Positions 8,582 through 18,457 of a DNA stretch of 64,000 nucleotides are shown here, in pieces. The notes under the pieces are model-generated. The model was given only the letters and a program-made list of their open reading frames with translations, searched no databases and was not told the DNA's origin. The position numbers and the translations under genes were made by a program. This DNA is from Streptomyces lydicus (GTDB lineage: Bacteria > Actinomycetota > Actinomycetes > Streptomycetales > Streptomycetaceae): assembly GCF_001729485.1 (NCBI RefSeq), contig NZ_CP017157.1:7626001-7690000 (forward strand), written 5' to 3'. Positions within the stretch are counted from its first letter, which is position 1. Each line of letters begins with the position of its first letter.

Positions 8582-9235
8582 TCACGGCTGGGTCAGATAG
8601 CGCTGAAGTGCCGGCGCGACCATCGCGATGATCTCCTCCACCTCCGCGGAGGCGAGCGGATCCATCTTGATCACGTAACGCAGCACGGCGATCCCGATGA
8701 GGTGCCCGGCGGCCAGCTGCGCCCGGAACTCCGGGTCGGGGACGGTCAGTTCGCCCGCCACCCGCTGCAGCATCCGGCGCGCGACGAGGCCGCGCAGCAC
8801 CCCTGCCGCGGTGTCGTTGGTCAGCGCCGACCGCATGATCGCCAGCAGCGGCTGCCGGGTGACCGGGTTCTCCCAGACGCCGAACATGAACCGTGCCATC
8901 CGCTCGCCCACGTCGGCGCCGCCGCCCGCGAGGGTCTCGGGCATGGTCAGCGCCGGCGCGAAGGACAGCTCGATGGCCGCGCCGAAGACCTGCTCCTTGG
9001 TGCCGAAGTAGTGGTGGACCAGCGCCGCGTCCACCCCGGCCGCCTTGGCGATACCGCGGACGGACGTCCGGTCGTAGCCGCGCTCGGCGAACTCCGTACG
9101 GGCCGCGGCCAGGATGCGCTCCCGGGCGCCGGGGCCGGGCTCGGCGGCGCGGGCAGGGCGGCCCCGGCGGCGTGCGGACCCGGCGGGCTGCTGCCGCCTG
9201 CCGCCCTCCGCGGCCGCGTCCCCGCCGTCGGTCAC
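8582..9235 (-). CDS. TetR-family regulator
   Basis: A 217-residue TetR protein. After a disordered Ala/Arg-rich leader, the HTH region reads [47 protein letters not shown]. The C-terminal ligand domain is helical (family TetR_C, with [26 protein letters not shown]). The GTG start at 9235 overlaps the stop of the upstream isomerase gene by four bases, so the two are coupled. The effector is unknown. Streptomyces genomes carry this isomerase-TetR pair next to ilvD as a conserved arrangement. Confidence 0.9.
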   Translation of the reverse strand: MTDGGDAAAEGGRRQQPAGSARRRGRPARAAEPGPGARERILAAARTEFAERGYDRTSVRGIAKAAGVDAALVHHYFGTKEQVFGAAIELSFAPALTMPETLAGGGADVGERMARFMFGVWENPVTRQPLLAIMRSALTNDTAAGVLRGLVARRMLQRVAGELTVPDPEFRAQLAAGHLIGIAVLRYVIKMDPLASAEVEEIIAMVAPALQRYLTQP

Positions 9236-10056
9236 GACCCGGGAACCCGGGTCGGCGAGGCCAGGTGCAGCCGGGTGTAGGCGAGCGCCTCGGCGAGGTC
9301 GGCCTCGCGTTCGGCGGCGGACATCGCCCGCCGGGTGTTGACCTCGACGACCACGTGCCCGTCGAAGCCGCTCGCGGCCAGCCCCTCCAGCACCTCGGCA
9401 CAGGGCTGGCTGCCGCGCCCGGGCACCAGGTGCTCGTCCTTGGCGGAGCCGTTGCCGTCGGCGAGGTGGACGTGCGCCAGCCGGTCGCCCATCCGCGTCA
9501 CCATCTCCAGCGCGTCGTTGCGCGCGGTGGCGGTGTGCGAGAGGTCGACGGTGAAGTGCCGGTAGTCGTCGTTGGTCGGGTCCCAGTCCGGCGCGTACGC
9601 CAGCATCTCGCGGTCCCGGTAGCGCCACGGGTACATGTTCTCGACGGCGAACCGGACGTCCGTCTCGCCCTCCATGCGCCACACCCCGCGGACGAATTCC
9701 CGGGCGTAGCTGCGCTGCCACCGGAACGGCGGGTGCACGACCACGGTCGAGGCGCCCAGCTTCTCGGCGGCCTTGCGGGCGCGCTGCAGCTTGACCCACG
9801 GGTCGGTGGACCAGACCCGCTGCGTGATCAGCAGACACGGCGCGTGGACCGCGAGGACCGGCACACCGTGGTAGTCGGAGAGCCGGCGCAGCGCCTCGAT
9901 GTCCTGGCTGACCGGATCGGTCCACACCATGACCTCGACGCCGTCGTAGCCCAGGCGCGCGGCGATCTCGAAGGCCGTCGCCGTCGACTCCGGATAGACC
10001 GAAGCCGTGGACAGCGCGACCTTCGCATCCGGAATGCGCACCACTGGCTCTGTCAC
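9232..10056 (-). CDS. Sugar phosphate isomerase/epimerase-like TIM barrel
   Basis: A 274-residue protein of the xylose-isomerase-like/AP endonuclease-2 TIM-barrel family. Conserved barrel segments include [67 protein letters not shown] and [11 protein letters not shown]. The last strands carry the His, Glu and Asp residues that bind a divalent metal in this family. The substrate is unknown. The GTG at 10056 is chosen: the hexamer TACGCT lies 7 bases upstream and there is no Shine-Dalgarno sequence, as in leaderless genes. The stop overlaps the TetR start. Confidence 0.85.
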   Translation of the reverse strand: MTEPVVRIPDAKVALSTASVYPESTATAFEIAARLGYDGVEVMVWTDPVSQDIEALRRLSDYHGVPVLAVHAPCLLITQRVWSTDPWVKLQRARKAAEKLGASTVVVHPPFRWQRSYAREFVRGVWRMEGETDVRFAVENMYPWRYRDREMLAYAPDWDPTNDDYRHFTVDLSHTATARNDALEMVTRMGDRLAHVHLADGNGSAKDEHLVPGRGSQPCAEVLEGLAASGFDGHVVVEVNTRRAMSAAEREADLAEALAYTRLHLASPTRVPGS

Positions 10057-10252
10057 GAGGGACAGCGTACGGGCCGGAACTGTGGACGGGGCAGGAGGTC
10101 CCGGCAGCCGCGGCCCGCCGTCCCGGGCCTCCACCCGCCTCCTCACAAGCCATGGGGGCCAAGGGCCAGGCGTTACGGGTGCGGCGCCACGCCCCGGCGG
10201 ACGTGACGAGTCTCACGCGGGGCGGGAACGCCCACGCCCGCGCCGACCGCCC

Positions 10253-11179
10253 CTACGGCAGGTGGTCCAGCCGCCGCAGGATCACGCCCTCGCGCAGCGC
10301 CCACGGGCAGATGTCCAGCGTCTCGACCCCGAACAGGTCCATCGCCGCCTCGGCGACCAGCGCCCCGGCCAGCAGCTGCCGCGCCCGCCCCTCGGACACG
10401 CCGGGCAGCTCCCCCCGCTCCCCCGCGGACATCCCGGCGAGCCGCGGCACCCACTCCTCCAGCTTCTTGCGGGTCAGCTCCCGCTGGACGTAGAGGCCCT
10501 CGGCGGAGCGCGCGGCGCCGGCGATCCGGGCCAGCTGCTTGAAGGTCTTCGACGTGCCGACGACGTGGTCGGGGGCGCCGTAGCGGCGGAACTCGCTCAC
10601 CACCTTGGCGATCTCGGCCCGCACCCGGCGCCGCACCGTCCGCACGTCCTCCGGGTCCGGCGGGTCGCCCGGCAGGTCGCCCGCGGTCAGCCGGCCGGCG
10701 CCCAGCGGCAGCGAGACCGCCACGTCCGGGTCCTCGTCCAGGCCGTACGCGATCTCCAGCGAGCCGCCGCCGATGTCCAGGACGAGCAGCCGGCCGGAGG
10801 ACCAGCCCAGCCAGCGGCGGGCCGCCAGGAACGTGAGCCGCGCCTCGTCCTCCCCGGACAGGACCTGCAGCTCCACGCCGGTCTCCAGGGAGACCCGGCG
10901 CAGCACCTCCTCGCCGTTGGACGCCTCCCGCACCGCCGACGTGGCGAACGGCAGCACGCTCTCGACACCCTTGTCCTCGGCCACCTGGAGCGCCTCCAGG
11001 ACGGTGGCCACCAGCCGCTCCACCCCGTGGTCGCTTATGGCGCCGTCCTCGTCGAGGAGTTCGGCCAGGCGCAGATCCGCCTTGTGCGAATAGGCGGGCA
11101 GCGGGCGCGCGCCCGGGTGCGCGTCCACCACCAGCAGATGGACCGTATTCGAACCCACATCGAGGACACCGAGTCTCAT
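10253..11179 (-). CDS. Ppx/GppA family exopolyphosphatase
   Basis: A 308-residue phosphatase of the sugar kinase/actin/hsp70 superfamily that hydrolyses polyphosphate and/or pppGpp. The first phosphate loop is [19 protein letters not shown] and the second is [16 protein letters not shown]. It has the short actinobacterial form, without the C-terminal HD domain of E. coli GppA. The ATG at 11179 is taken over far-upstream starts because the family N-terminus begins exactly there; TAGGTT lies 7 bases upstream, so the mRNA may be leaderless. It is divergent from the cysteine-rich gene at 11374. Confidence 0.92.
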   Translation of the reverse strand: MRLGVLDVGSNTVHLLVVDAHPGARPLPAYSHKADLRLAELLDEDGAISDHGVERLVATVLEALQVAEDKGVESVLPFATSAVREASNGEEVLRRVSLETGVELQVLSGEDEARLTFLAARRWLGWSSGRLLVLDIGGGSLEIAYGLDEDPDVAVSLPLGAGRLTAGDLPGDPPDPEDVRTVRRRVRAEIAKVVSEFRRYGAPDHVVGTSKTFKQLARIAGAARSAEGLYVQRELTRKKLEEWVPRLAGMSAGERGELPGVSEGRARQLLAGALVAEAAMDLFGVETLDICPWALREGVILRRLDHLP

Positions 11180-11335
11180 ACGGGGAAACCTACTGCGCGT
11201 CCCCCACCGCCCCTGCGCCCCGGTCCCCCCACGGCGTCCCCCGGGTCGGCAGCGCGCGACGGCCGTCGCCCGGCCCCGCCGGACGGTCCGGCCGCCGGCA
11301 CACCCGCACCGGGCGAAATCTGGGTAATTGTGCAA

Positions 11336-11366
11336 TTGCTCAAGGTCCCGCGGCGCCCCGTACTCT
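11336..11366 (+). promoter_or_regulatory. Candidate promoter for a leaderless transcript of the 11374 gene
   Basis: TACTCT at 11361-11366 resembles a -10 box and is followed after seven bases by the GTG start at 11374. TTGCTC at 11336-11341 is a possible -35 with 19 bases spacing. No Shine-Dalgarno sequence precedes the GTG. An upstream AATTGTGCAATT palindrome partly overlaps this region. Confidence 0.4.
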
Positions 11367-11373
11367 GGGTCTC

Positions 11374-12243
11374 GTGGCAAAGACGAAAAAGGCGAAGCAC
11401 GAAAAAGCGCTCAATAAGGACGGGAAGCGGCGCGCCCGGCAGGCCGAGGGGGCGCCGCCCCCGGCCGACGAGGTCGGACTCGACTTCGCCCGCGCCTGGG
11501 TCACCTTCCCCGACCCGGCCGACGACGAGCAGCTCTTCCGTTGCGACCTGACCTGGCTGACCTCCCGCTGGACCTGCATCTTCGGCAGCGGCTGCCAGGG
11601 CATCCAGGCCGGCCGGGCGGACGACGGCTGCTGCACGCTCGGCGCCCACTTCTCCGACGAGGACGACGAGAAGCGGGTGGCGAGCCATGTGGCGCGGCTG
11701 ACGCCCGACCTCTGGCAGTTCCACGACGTGGGCACGGAGACCGGCTGGACCGAGGAGGACGAGGACGGCGAGCGGCAGACCCGCCGCTGGCAGGGCTCCT
11801 GCATCTTCCAGAACCGCCCCGGCTTCCCGGCCGGCGCGGGCTGCTCGCTGCACATCCTCGCGCTGCGCGAGGGCCGCGAGCCGCTGGAGACCAAGCCGGA
11901 CGTCTGCTGGCAGCTGCCGGTCCGGCGCACCTACGACTGGATCGACCGACCCGACGACACCCAGGTGCTGCAGATCACGATCGGCGAGTACGACCGCCGG
12001 GGCTGGGGCCCGGGCGGCCACGACCTGCACTGGTGGTGCACCTCCGCGACCTCCGCGCACGGCGCCGGCGAGCCGGTGTACGTCTCGTACAAGCCGGAGC
12101 TGACCGAGCTGATGGGCAAGAAGGGCTACGCCCGGCTCGCCGAGCTGTGCGAGGAGCGGCTGGCGGCGACCCTGCCGATGGCCCCGCACCCGGCGGACCC
12201 GCCGCGGCCCGCCGAGCAGCCGAAGCCGGCCAAGCAGAAGTAG
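11374..12243 (+). CDS. Conserved cysteine-rich actinobacterial protein
   Basis: A 289-residue cytoplasmic protein. It has a very basic N-terminus ([20 protein letters not shown]) and then a domain with well-spaced cysteines ([36 protein letters not shown] and DVCWQLP). The pattern recalls the DUF3109/YkgJ-type Cys-cluster proteins, so a bound Zn or Fe-S centre is plausible but not shown. Its C-terminus is Pro/Lys-rich. The GTG start at 11374 appears to be leaderless. It is widespread in Streptomyces next to a ppx gene; its function is unknown. Confidence 0.75.
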   Translation: MAKTKKAKHEKALNKDGKRRARQAEGAPPPADEVGLDFARAWVTFPDPADDEQLFRCDLTWLTSRWTCIFGSGCQGIQAGRADDGCCTLGAHFSDEDDEKRVASHVARLTPDLWQFHDVGTETGWTEEDEDGERQTRRWQGSCIFQNRPGFPAGAGCSLHILALREGREPLETKPDVCWQLPVRRTYDWIDRPDDTQVLQITIGEYDRRGWGPGGHDLHWWCTSATSAHGAGEPVYVSYKPELTELMGKKGYARLAELCEERLAATLPMAPHPADPPRPAEQPKPAKQK

Positions 12244-12270
12244 CCGGGGCGGCCCGCGCCTGGTCGCCCC

Positions 12271-12449
12271 TCAGCGCGCCGGGCGCCGACCGTTCTCGCG
12301 TGATTCCCTCTCAGCGCGCCGGGCGCCGGTGGTTCTCCCGTTGGTCCCCTCTCAGCGCGCCGGGCGCCGGTGGGTCTCGCGTTGGTCCCCTCTCAGCGCG
12401 CCGGGCGCCGGTGGCTCCCGCGTCGTCACTTTTCAGCGCGCCGGGCGCG
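12271..12449. repeat. Five-copy 40/41-bp tandem array with core TCAGCGCGCCGGGCGC
   Basis: The core TCAGCGCGCCGGGCGC starts at 12271, 12311, 12352, 12393 and 12433 (periods 40, 41, 41 and 40), with partly conserved spacers (GGTGG..CTC.CGTTGGTCCCCTC). On the minus strand the core reads as codons for RPAR followed by TGA. The last copy is the actual 3' end, including the stop codon, of the gene that ends at 12433. The other four copies lie between the two convergent genes. Confidence 0.95.
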
Positions 12450-14214
12450 TCGTGTTCGACGGGGTCTCGGTCGAGGGCGGGGCCGGGGTGGTCGCCGTGG
12501 GGCTCGGGGTCGGGTTCGTGGGCGTCGGCGTCGGCGTGGGGGTCGGGTCCGACGGGCTCGGCGGACGCGTCGGCGTCGGGCGCGTGGGTGACGGAACCGG
12601 GTGGTGCGGCGCCGGACGGTGCGGACCGGGCGCGGGGCCGGGCGCGCCGTAACCGTCCAGCGTGACGGCGGTGCCCCCGGGCTCGATGGCGATCCGGGCC
12701 CGCCAGTGGCCGGTCGGCTCCCGGTCGTGGTCGACGTAGACCGTGATCGTCGTGGACTCCCCCGGCTGCAGCGCGCCCGCCGTATGGCTCATCTGGAGCC
12801 AGTCCGCACCCGACACCGCCGTCCAGCGCACCGCCTTCCCGCCCGAGGCGCTGATCGTGATGACCGTCGTCCCGCCGCTCGGCTGCGCGGCGACCGTCAG
12901 CCGGCCCGGGCCCTTCTCCGCCAGGGCGGTGCTCTCCCCCGGCCGCAGCGGAGTGCCGTCCGCGCTGATCACCTCCACCGACACGTCGGGTGTCCCGTCA
13001 CCGGCCCGGAAACCGGGCGCGGGCGTCGTCCGGGCATTGCCGGCGTTCTCGTACCGGCGGCCGCCGAGCCGCGCGTCGGCCGGCGAGTCGTTGACCGCCA
13101 CCGACGCGGAGCCGTCCGCCGTCTCCCCCGTCGCGGGAGCCTGCCGGTAGGCCGCCCACAGGGCCAGCACCGGCGCCGCGACGACCGTGGCGACCACGGT
13201 CGTGGTCAGCGCCCGGGCCCGCAGCCTGCGGCGACGGGCCGCCCGGTCCGTGGGCGCGCCCACGGGGAAACCGCTGCGGTCGTAGCGAGGAGAACCGTTT
13301 GCTCCACCCGTCCGGCCACCGCCGCGCCCCGCGCCGGGCACGCCCTCCGCGCGCCCCGAACGCGACCGCCGGGCCGCCCCCAGCGCACCGAGGACCGCGT
13401 CCCGGTCCACGGCCACCAGCGGCAGGGCACCCCGGGCCGCCGGCGCGGTGCCCGGCCACGTCCCCGGCACGGTGGCGCGCTCGGCGGCCCGCCGGCACCC
13501 GGCACAGTCGTCGACGTGGCGCACCAGCTCCCGGCTCAGCGCCGCGCCCAGCAGCAGCTGACTGTCACCCGCCAGCTGCGCCACCTCGCGGCAGCGGCCG
13601 GACTCGACCACGGCCAGCGCCGCCCGGGTCCGCTCGACCTCGCACGACGCGGTGGCCAGCAGCGCCCGGGTGGCGATCGGGTCCGCGCCGAGCACCGCCG
13701 CCACCTCGTCCGCGGACAGCCGGTGCCGCACCGAGAGTTCCAGCGCCTCCCGCTGCTCGGGGGTGGTCCCGGCGGCCTCCGGCCAGGCCAGCGCGGCCAG
13801 TTCCCGCTGCCGCCGCTCGGCGTCCCGGACGGGCCGGCCGCCCGCCGCCCGCTTGCCGTCCGGCCGGCCGATGTCCTGGCCGGCCCGCTCGGTGAGCCGG
13901 CGCAGACAGGCCCAGCGGGCCAGGGCGTAGAACCAGGAGCGGTGCCGCGCCGGGTCCGCGGGGCACCGGGCGTGGTGCCGCTCGGCGAGCGCCAGCACCT
14001 CGCCGAGCACCGCCGTCGCCGCGTCGTGGTCGCACAGCACCGACAGGCAGTAGGTGAACAGGCCGTCCAGATACGGCTCGTAGCCGTCGTCGTGGTCGCC
14101 CGCGGCGCCCGGATCGGGCCGCTCGACGGACCGCGAACGGCTCCGGCGGCGGTCGTCGCCGCGCGACCGGTGTGCGCCGGTGGAGTGCCTGGGGTGCTCG
14201 GGCCTGCTGCTCAT
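12433..14214 (-). CDS. Sigma-like/zinc-finger membrane protein with external BACON domain
   Basis: A 593-residue protein. Residues about 45-215 resemble an ECF sigma factor (LFTYCLSVLCDHDAATAVLGEVLALAERHH, then LSVRHRLSADEVAAVLGADP). A HVDDCAGCRRAAE motif follows, as in zinc-finger anti-sigma proteins. One TM helix lies near residue 340 (TTTVVATVVAAPVLALWAAY). The outside part has a BACON-type beta domain (VRWTAVSGADWLQMSHTAG, then PGESTTITVYVDHD) and a Pro/Thr/Ser tail that ends TRPAR. The ATG at 14214 is preferred over a start at 14265. The combination suggests a membrane-bound sigma-like regulator that senses the wall or carbohydrate; whether it still binds DNA or core polymerase is unknown. 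The tail lies in a tandem array. Confidence 0.75.
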   Translation of the reverse strand: MSSRPEHPRHSTGAHRSRGDDRRRSRSRSVERPDPGAAGDHDDGYEPYLDGLFTYCLSVLCDHDAATAVLGEVLALAERHHARCPADPARHRSWFYALARWACLRRLTERAGQDIGRPDGKRAAGGRPVRDAERRQRELAALAWPEAAGTTPEQREALELSVRHRLSADEVAAVLGADPIATRALLATASCEVERTRAALAVVESGRCREVAQLAGDSQLLLGAALSRELVRHVDDCAGCRRAAERATVPGTWPGTAPAARGALPLVAVDRDAVLGALGAARRSRSGRAEGVPGAGRGGGRTGGANGSPRYDRSGFPVGAPTDRAARRRRLRARALTTTVVATVVAAPVLALWAAYRQAPATGETADGSASVAVNDSPADARLGGRRYENAGNARTTPAPGFRAGDGTPDVSVEVISADGTPLRPGESTALAEKGPGRLTVAAQPSGGTTVITISASGGKAVRWTAVSGADWLQMSHTAGALQPGESTTITVYVDHDREPTGHWRARIAIEPGGTAVTLDGYGAPGPAPGPHRPAPHHPVPSPTRPTPTRPPSPSDPTPTPTPTPTNPTPSPTATTPAPPSTETPSNTTRPAR

Positions 14215-14402
14215 CACCCGGGCGACGGTAGGCGGATGATGCAGCCAGCCCTGCTCGCCTTGCACACTTTTAACCCTTACGGGTGACCATCTCCCTCAAA
14301 AGGGGACACGAACCGCCTCTTCACTGGACGGGCACGCGCCGCGTGCGCCACCCGGCCGGAGCAACCCGGGGCGTTGTCGGACCCCGCCGCTACGGTGACC
14401 CC

Positions 14403-15815
14403 ATGGCAACTCGTAAATCGCCGGGCAAGGAGCGCCCCTCGTACCGCTGCACGGAGTGCGGCTGGACCACCGCGAAGTGGCTCGGCCGCTGCCCCGAGTG
14501 CCAGGCGTGGGGCACGGTCGAGGAGTTCGGCGGCACCCCCGCCGTGCGCACGACCGCCCCCGGCCGGGTCACGACGGCCGCGCTGCCCATCGGCCAGGTC
14601 GACGGCCGCCAGGCCACCGCCCGCTCCACCGGCGTCGACGAACTCGACCGGGTCCTCGGCGGCGGACTCGTCCCCGGCGCCGTCGTCCTCCTCGCCGGCG
14701 AACCCGGCGTCGGCAAGTCCACCCTCCTCCTGGACGCCGCCGCCAAGTCCGCCTCCGCCGCCCACCCCACCCTCTACGTGACCGGTGAGGAGTCCGCGAG
14801 CCAGGTACGACTGCGCGCCGACCGCATCGGCGCCCTCGACGACCACCTCTACCTGGCCGCCGAGACCGACCTGTCCGCCGTCCTCGGCCACCTCGACACC
14901 GTCAAGCCGTCGCTGCTCGTCCTGGACTCCGTACAGACCGTCGCCTCACCCGAGATCGAGGGCGCACCCGGCGGCATGGCCCAGGTCCGCGAGGTGGCCG
15001 GCGCCCTCATCCGGGCCTCCAAGGAACGCGGCATGTCCACGCTCCTGGTGGGCCACGTCACCAAGGACGGCGCCATCGCCGGCCCCCGCCTGCTGGAACA
15101 CCTCGTCGACGTCGTCCTGCACTTCGAGGGCGACCGGCACGCCCGCCTCCGCCTGGTCCGCGGCGTCAAGAACCGCTACGGCACCACCGACGAGGTCGGC
15201 TGCTTCGAACTCCACGACGAAGGCATCACCGGCCTCGCCGACCCCTCCGGCCTCTTCCTGACCCGCCGCGCCGAACCGGTGCCCGGCACCTGCCTCACCG
15301 TCACCCTGGAAGGCCGCCGCCCCCTCGTCGCCGAGGTGCAGGCCCTGACCGTCGACTCCCAGATCCCCTCCCCCCGGCGCACGACCTCCGGCCTGGAGAC
15401 CTCCCGGGTGTCGATGATGCTCGCCGTCCTGGAGCAGCGCGGCCGGATCAGCGCCCTGGGCAAACGCGACATCTACAGCGCCACGGTCGGCGGCGTGAAG
15501 CTGACCGAACCGGCCGCCGACCTCGCCGTCGCCCTCGCCCTGGCCAGCGCCGCCAGCGACACTCCCCTCCCCAAGAACCTGGTCGCCATCGGCGAGGTGG
15601 GCCTCGCGGGCGAGGTCAGACGCGTCACCGGCGTCCAGCGCCGGCTGTCCGAAGCCGCCCGGCTCGGCTTCACCCACGCCCTGGTCCCCACCGACCCCGG
15701 CAAGATCCCCGAGGGAATGCGGGTGCTTGAGGTCGCCGACGTCGGGCAGGCACTGAGCGTCCTGCCCAAGCGAGTGCGCCGGGAGGCCCCACAGGAAGAG
15801 GGCGCGCGCCGGTAG
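14403..15815 (+). CDS. radA: DNA repair ATPase RadA
   Basis: RadA is a RecA-like ATPase that drives branch migration in recombination repair. The 470-residue product has an N-terminal zinc finger (Cys 16, 19, 30 and 33 in [20 protein letters not shown]), the Walker [15 protein letters not shown] at 97-110, the RadA signature VKNRYG, and a C-terminal Lon-protease-like domain. The ATG at 14403 gives the exact family N-terminus; the longer open frame from 14283 is not used. disA follows 124 bases downstream on the same strand, the classical pairing; in Bacillus RadA binds and down-modulates DisA. Confidence 0.97.
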   Translation: MATRKSPGKERPSYRCTECGWTTAKWLGRCPECQAWGTVEEFGGTPAVRTTAPGRVTTAALPIGQVDGRQATARSTGVDELDRVLGGGLVPGAVVLLAGEPGVGKSTLLLDAAAKSASAAHPTLYVTGEESASQVRLRADRIGALDDHLYLAAETDLSAVLGHLDTVKPSLLVLDSVQTVASPEIEGAPGGMAQVREVAGALIRASKERGMSTLLVGHVTKDGAIAGPRLLEHLVDVVLHFEGDRHARLRLVRGVKNRYGTTDEVGCFELHDEGITGLADPSGLFLTRRAEPVPGTCLTVTLEGRRPLVAEVQALTVDSQIPSPRRTTSGLETSRVSMMLAVLEQRGRISALGKRDIYSATVGGVKLTEPAADLAVALALASAASDTPLPKNLVAIGEVGLAGEVRRVTGVQRRLSEAARLGFTHALVPTDPGKIPEGMRVLEVADVGQALSVLPKRVRREAPQEEGARR

Positions 15816-15939
15816 ACTTTGCCCTGGTCTCGCCCGTCACCGCGCAATTGCCTGTCGGCCACGTACGCTCCCCTGGTACGTCAACCACAGCAGGGCCGGG
15901 CGGCCTGCGGACCGAGCGACCTGGCAACGGAGGAGCGCA

Positions 15940-17064
15940 GTGGCAGTCAACGACCGGGCATCGACTTCCGGTAGGTCGGGCGGGAACCCCGGAACCGAGA
16001 GCCTGATGCGCGCCTCGCTGAGCGCCGTCGCGCCCGGTACCGCGCTGCGCGACGGCCTGGAGCGCATCCTCCGCGGCAACACCGGCGGACTGATCGTCCT
16101 CGGCTTCGACAAGACCGTCGAGTCCATGTGTACCGGCGGCTTCGTCCTCGACGTGGAATTCACCGCCACCCGCCTGCGCGAACTGTGCAAGCTCGACGGC
16201 GCCCTCGTCCTCGACAAGGACATCACCAAGATCCTCCGGGCCGGCGTCCAGCTCGTCCCCGACGCCTCCATCCCCACCGAGGAGACCGGCACCCGCCACC
16301 GCACCGCGCAGCGCGTCTCCATCCAGGCCGGCTTCCCGGTCGTCTCCGTCAGCCAGTCCATGCGGCTGATCGCCCTCTACGTCGACGGCGAACGCCGCGT
16401 CCTGGAGGAGTCCGCCGCGATCCTCTCCCGCGCCAACCAGGCACTGGCCACCCTGGAGCGCTACAAGCTCCGCCTGGACGAGGTCGCCGGCACCCTCTCC
16501 GCCCTGGAGATCGAGGACCTGGTCACGGTCCGCGACGTCACCGCGGTCGCCCAGCGCCTGGAGATGGTCCGCCGGATCGCCACCGAGATCGCCGAGTACG
16601 TCGTCGAACTCGGCACCGACGGCCGACTGCTCACCCTCCAGCTCGAAGAGCTGATCGCCGGGGTGGAGCCCGAGCGCGAACTGGTCGTACGCGACTACGT
16701 CCCCGAGCCGACCGCCAAGCGCTCCCGCACGGTCGCCGAAGCGCTCGCCGAGCTGGACGCCCTCAGCCACACCGAACTCCTCGAACTCCCCACCGTCGCC
16801 CGCGCCCTGGGCTACAGCGGCGCCCCCGAGACCCTGGACTCCGCGGTCTCCCCCCGCGGCTTCCGCCTGCTGGCCAAGGTCCCCCGCCTCCCCGGCACGG
16901 TCATCGACCGCCTCGTCGACCACTTCGGCGGCCTGCAGAAGCTGCTCGCCGCCAGCGTCGACGACCTCCAGGCGGTCGACGGCGTGGGCGAGGCCCGCGC
17001 CCGCTCCGTACGCGAAGGTCTCTCCCGCCTGGCGGAATCGTCGATCCTGGAACGGTACGTATAG
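15940..17064 (+). CDS. disA: DNA integrity scanning protein / diadenylate cyclase DisA
   Basis: DisA makes c-di-AMP from two ATP and pauses at branched DNA. The 374-residue product has the DAC catalytic motifs DGA (86-88, in [11 protein letters not shown]) and RHRTAQR (119-125), a helical linker, and a C-terminal HhH DNA-binding domain ([20 protein letters not shown]). The GTG at 15940 follows ACGGAGGAG at normal spacing. The gene is full length and intact. c-di-AMP controls osmolyte and potassium transport and cell-wall hydrolases in actinomycetes, so its product may affect other genes in this window indirectly. The 3' end is followed by tandem repeats. Confidence 0.97.
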   Translation: MAVNDRASTSGRSGGNPGTESLMRASLSAVAPGTALRDGLERILRGNTGGLIVLGFDKTVESMCTGGFVLDVEFTATRLRELCKLDGALVLDKDITKILRAGVQLVPDASIPTEETGTRHRTAQRVSIQAGFPVVSVSQSMRLIALYVDGERRVLEESAAILSRANQALATLERYKLRLDEVAGTLSALEIEDLVTVRDVTAVAQRLEMVRRIATEIAEYVVELGTDGRLLTLQLEELIAGVEPERELVVRDYVPEPTAKRSRTVAEALAELDALSHTELLELPTVARALGYSGAPETLDSAVSPRGFRLLAKVPRLPGTVIDRLVDHFGGLQKLLAASVDDLQAVDGVGEARARSVREGLSRLAESSILERYV

Positions 17065-17073
17065 CCGGTCGCG

Positions 17074-17135
17074 GACGGCACCGCGACGTGTAGACGGCAC
17101 CGCGACGTGTAGACGTATAGACGTATAGACGTAGA
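17074..17135. repeat. Nested 19-bp and 8-bp tandem repeats after disA
   Basis: Two perfect 19-base copies (GACGGCACCGCGACGTGTA) start at 17074 and 17093. They are followed by 8-base units GACGTATA at 17112 and 17120 and a variant at 17128. A related longer segment (GCCGGTCGCGGACG then CACCGCG) occurs at about 17064 and again at about 17136. The motif ACGTRTAG, present several times, resembles the last codons plus stop of disA (ACGTATAG). Confidence 0.9.
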
Positions 17136-17232
17136 GCCGGTCGCGGACGCACCGCGCGGGGATGCTCGCGCGAGCCGGCCCTCGTACGAGCCGGCCCTCG
17201 CGCGACGCAGCCCCGCGACGCGCCCCGGCGGC

Positions 17233-18228
17233 CTACTCCACGACGCGCTCCAGGACAGCCGCCTCCTTCTCCGGCGCCAGCCCCACCACCGGCCGGTCCG
17301 GCCGCTGCGGCGCCACCCCGCCGATGCCCTGGAGCCAGGCCCAGGTATCGGCGACCGTCTCGTCGACGGGCCGGCACCTCAGCCCGGCCGCCAGCACCTT
17401 GGAGGCGTCCCCGCCGTAGATCGCGTCCCGCGACTCGTCGGGCGCCAGCCACACCGGCAGCTCGATCCACGGCTCGATACCGGCCGCGAGCACGTCCTCC
17501 GGGGCCGTCCAGCGCAGCTCCGCATCCGAGCCGGTGACCTTGACGCAGCTCTCCAGCAGCTCACCCATCGTGGTGTGCCCGATCTCGCTCAGCATGTTGT
17601 ACGGGCCGCCGCGGCCGGCCTCCAGCGCGTCCAGCGTCCACTCCGCCAGGTCCCGGACATCGACGTACTGCAGCGCCAACTCCCGCGGCCCCGGCGCCAG
17701 AACGGGGCCACCACGGGCGATGCGGTTCAGCCACCACGGCAACCGCCCGATGTTCTCGTACGGCCCGAGGATCAGACCCGCCCGCACCAGCAGCGCACGG
17801 TCCCCGAAGGCGTCGACCGCGGCCAGCTCGCCGCCCCGCTTGGCCGCCGCGTAGTCGTCGCTGTCCGTCGAGTCCGCGGAGCCCGCCACGAGCGGGCCGT
17901 CCTCGTCCAGCCCGAGCGGCGCCGGGTACGCGTACACCGACCGGCTGGAGATGTAGGCGTACGCCCCGGCCCGGTCCGCCAACAGGCTCGCGGCGTCCCG
18001 CACGGCCGAGGGCGCGCCGCTCCAGGTGTCGACGACGGCGTCCCACTCACCCGTCTCCAGGGCCGCGAGGCCCGCCCGGTCCCGCCGGTCGCCGTGCAGC
18101 GCGGCCGTGCCCTCCGGCGGCGCGTGATTACCGCGGTGGAAGACCGTCACCTGCCAACCCCGCGCCAGCGCCGCCTCGGTGACCGCCCGGCCCACGAACT
18201 CCGTCCCGCCCAGCATCAGTAGCTTCAT
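17233..18228 (-). CDS. NAD-dependent epimerase/dehydratase (extended SDR)
   Basis: A 331-residue extended short-chain dehydrogenase. The Rossmann glycine motif is MKLLMLGGTEFVGRAV at the N-terminus, with FHRGNH and a following Asp for NAD(P) recognition. The catalytic Tyr-Lys pair is probably within DDYAAAKRG (Y-x-x-x-K) after ISSRSVYAY. A substrate-binding region follows (LQYVDVRDLAEWTLDAL). The ATG at 18228 has CAGGG upstream and fits the fold; a longer start at 18273 is not supported. The substrate is unknown. It is convergent with disA. Confidence 0.85.
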   Translation of the reverse strand: MKLLMLGGTEFVGRAVTEAALARGWQVTVFHRGNHAPPEGTAALHGDRRDRAGLAALETGEWDAVVDTWSGAPSAVRDAASLLADRAGAYAYISSRSVYAYPAPLGLDEDGPLVAGSADSTDSDDYAAAKRGGELAAVDAFGDRALLVRAGLILGPYENIGRLPWWLNRIARGGPVLAPGPRELALQYVDVRDLAEWTLDALEAGRGGPYNMLSEIGHTTMGELLESCVKVTGSDAELRWTAPEDVLAAGIEPWIELPVWLAPDESRDAIYGGDASKVLAAGLRCRPVDETVADTWAWLQGIGGVAPQRPDRPVVGLAPEKEAAVLERVVE

Positions 18229-18457
18229 GTCCACGACCCTGCCGGACGGACGCGGCCGGAACCAGTGCCGCACGCCCGCAGCGAAATCCCTACGAGCGCA
18301 ACTAACGGAGCCCGCCCTTCCATTACGGGCCGGGGCGCCGGGCCGGGGCCACGGGCCGGGGCGGGCATCCGGGGAGGGCTGAACGGGCCGGTCGGACGAG
18401 GCGATGACACACGCTGGCCGGGAGCACGGGCTCTCCCCCGGGCTCAGTCCTTCGGGA

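Noticed and set aside
12271..12449. CRISPR array
   Set aside because: The 40/41-bp units are adjacent copies with similar spacers and no cas genes; the spacers are not unique, so this is a tandem repeat.
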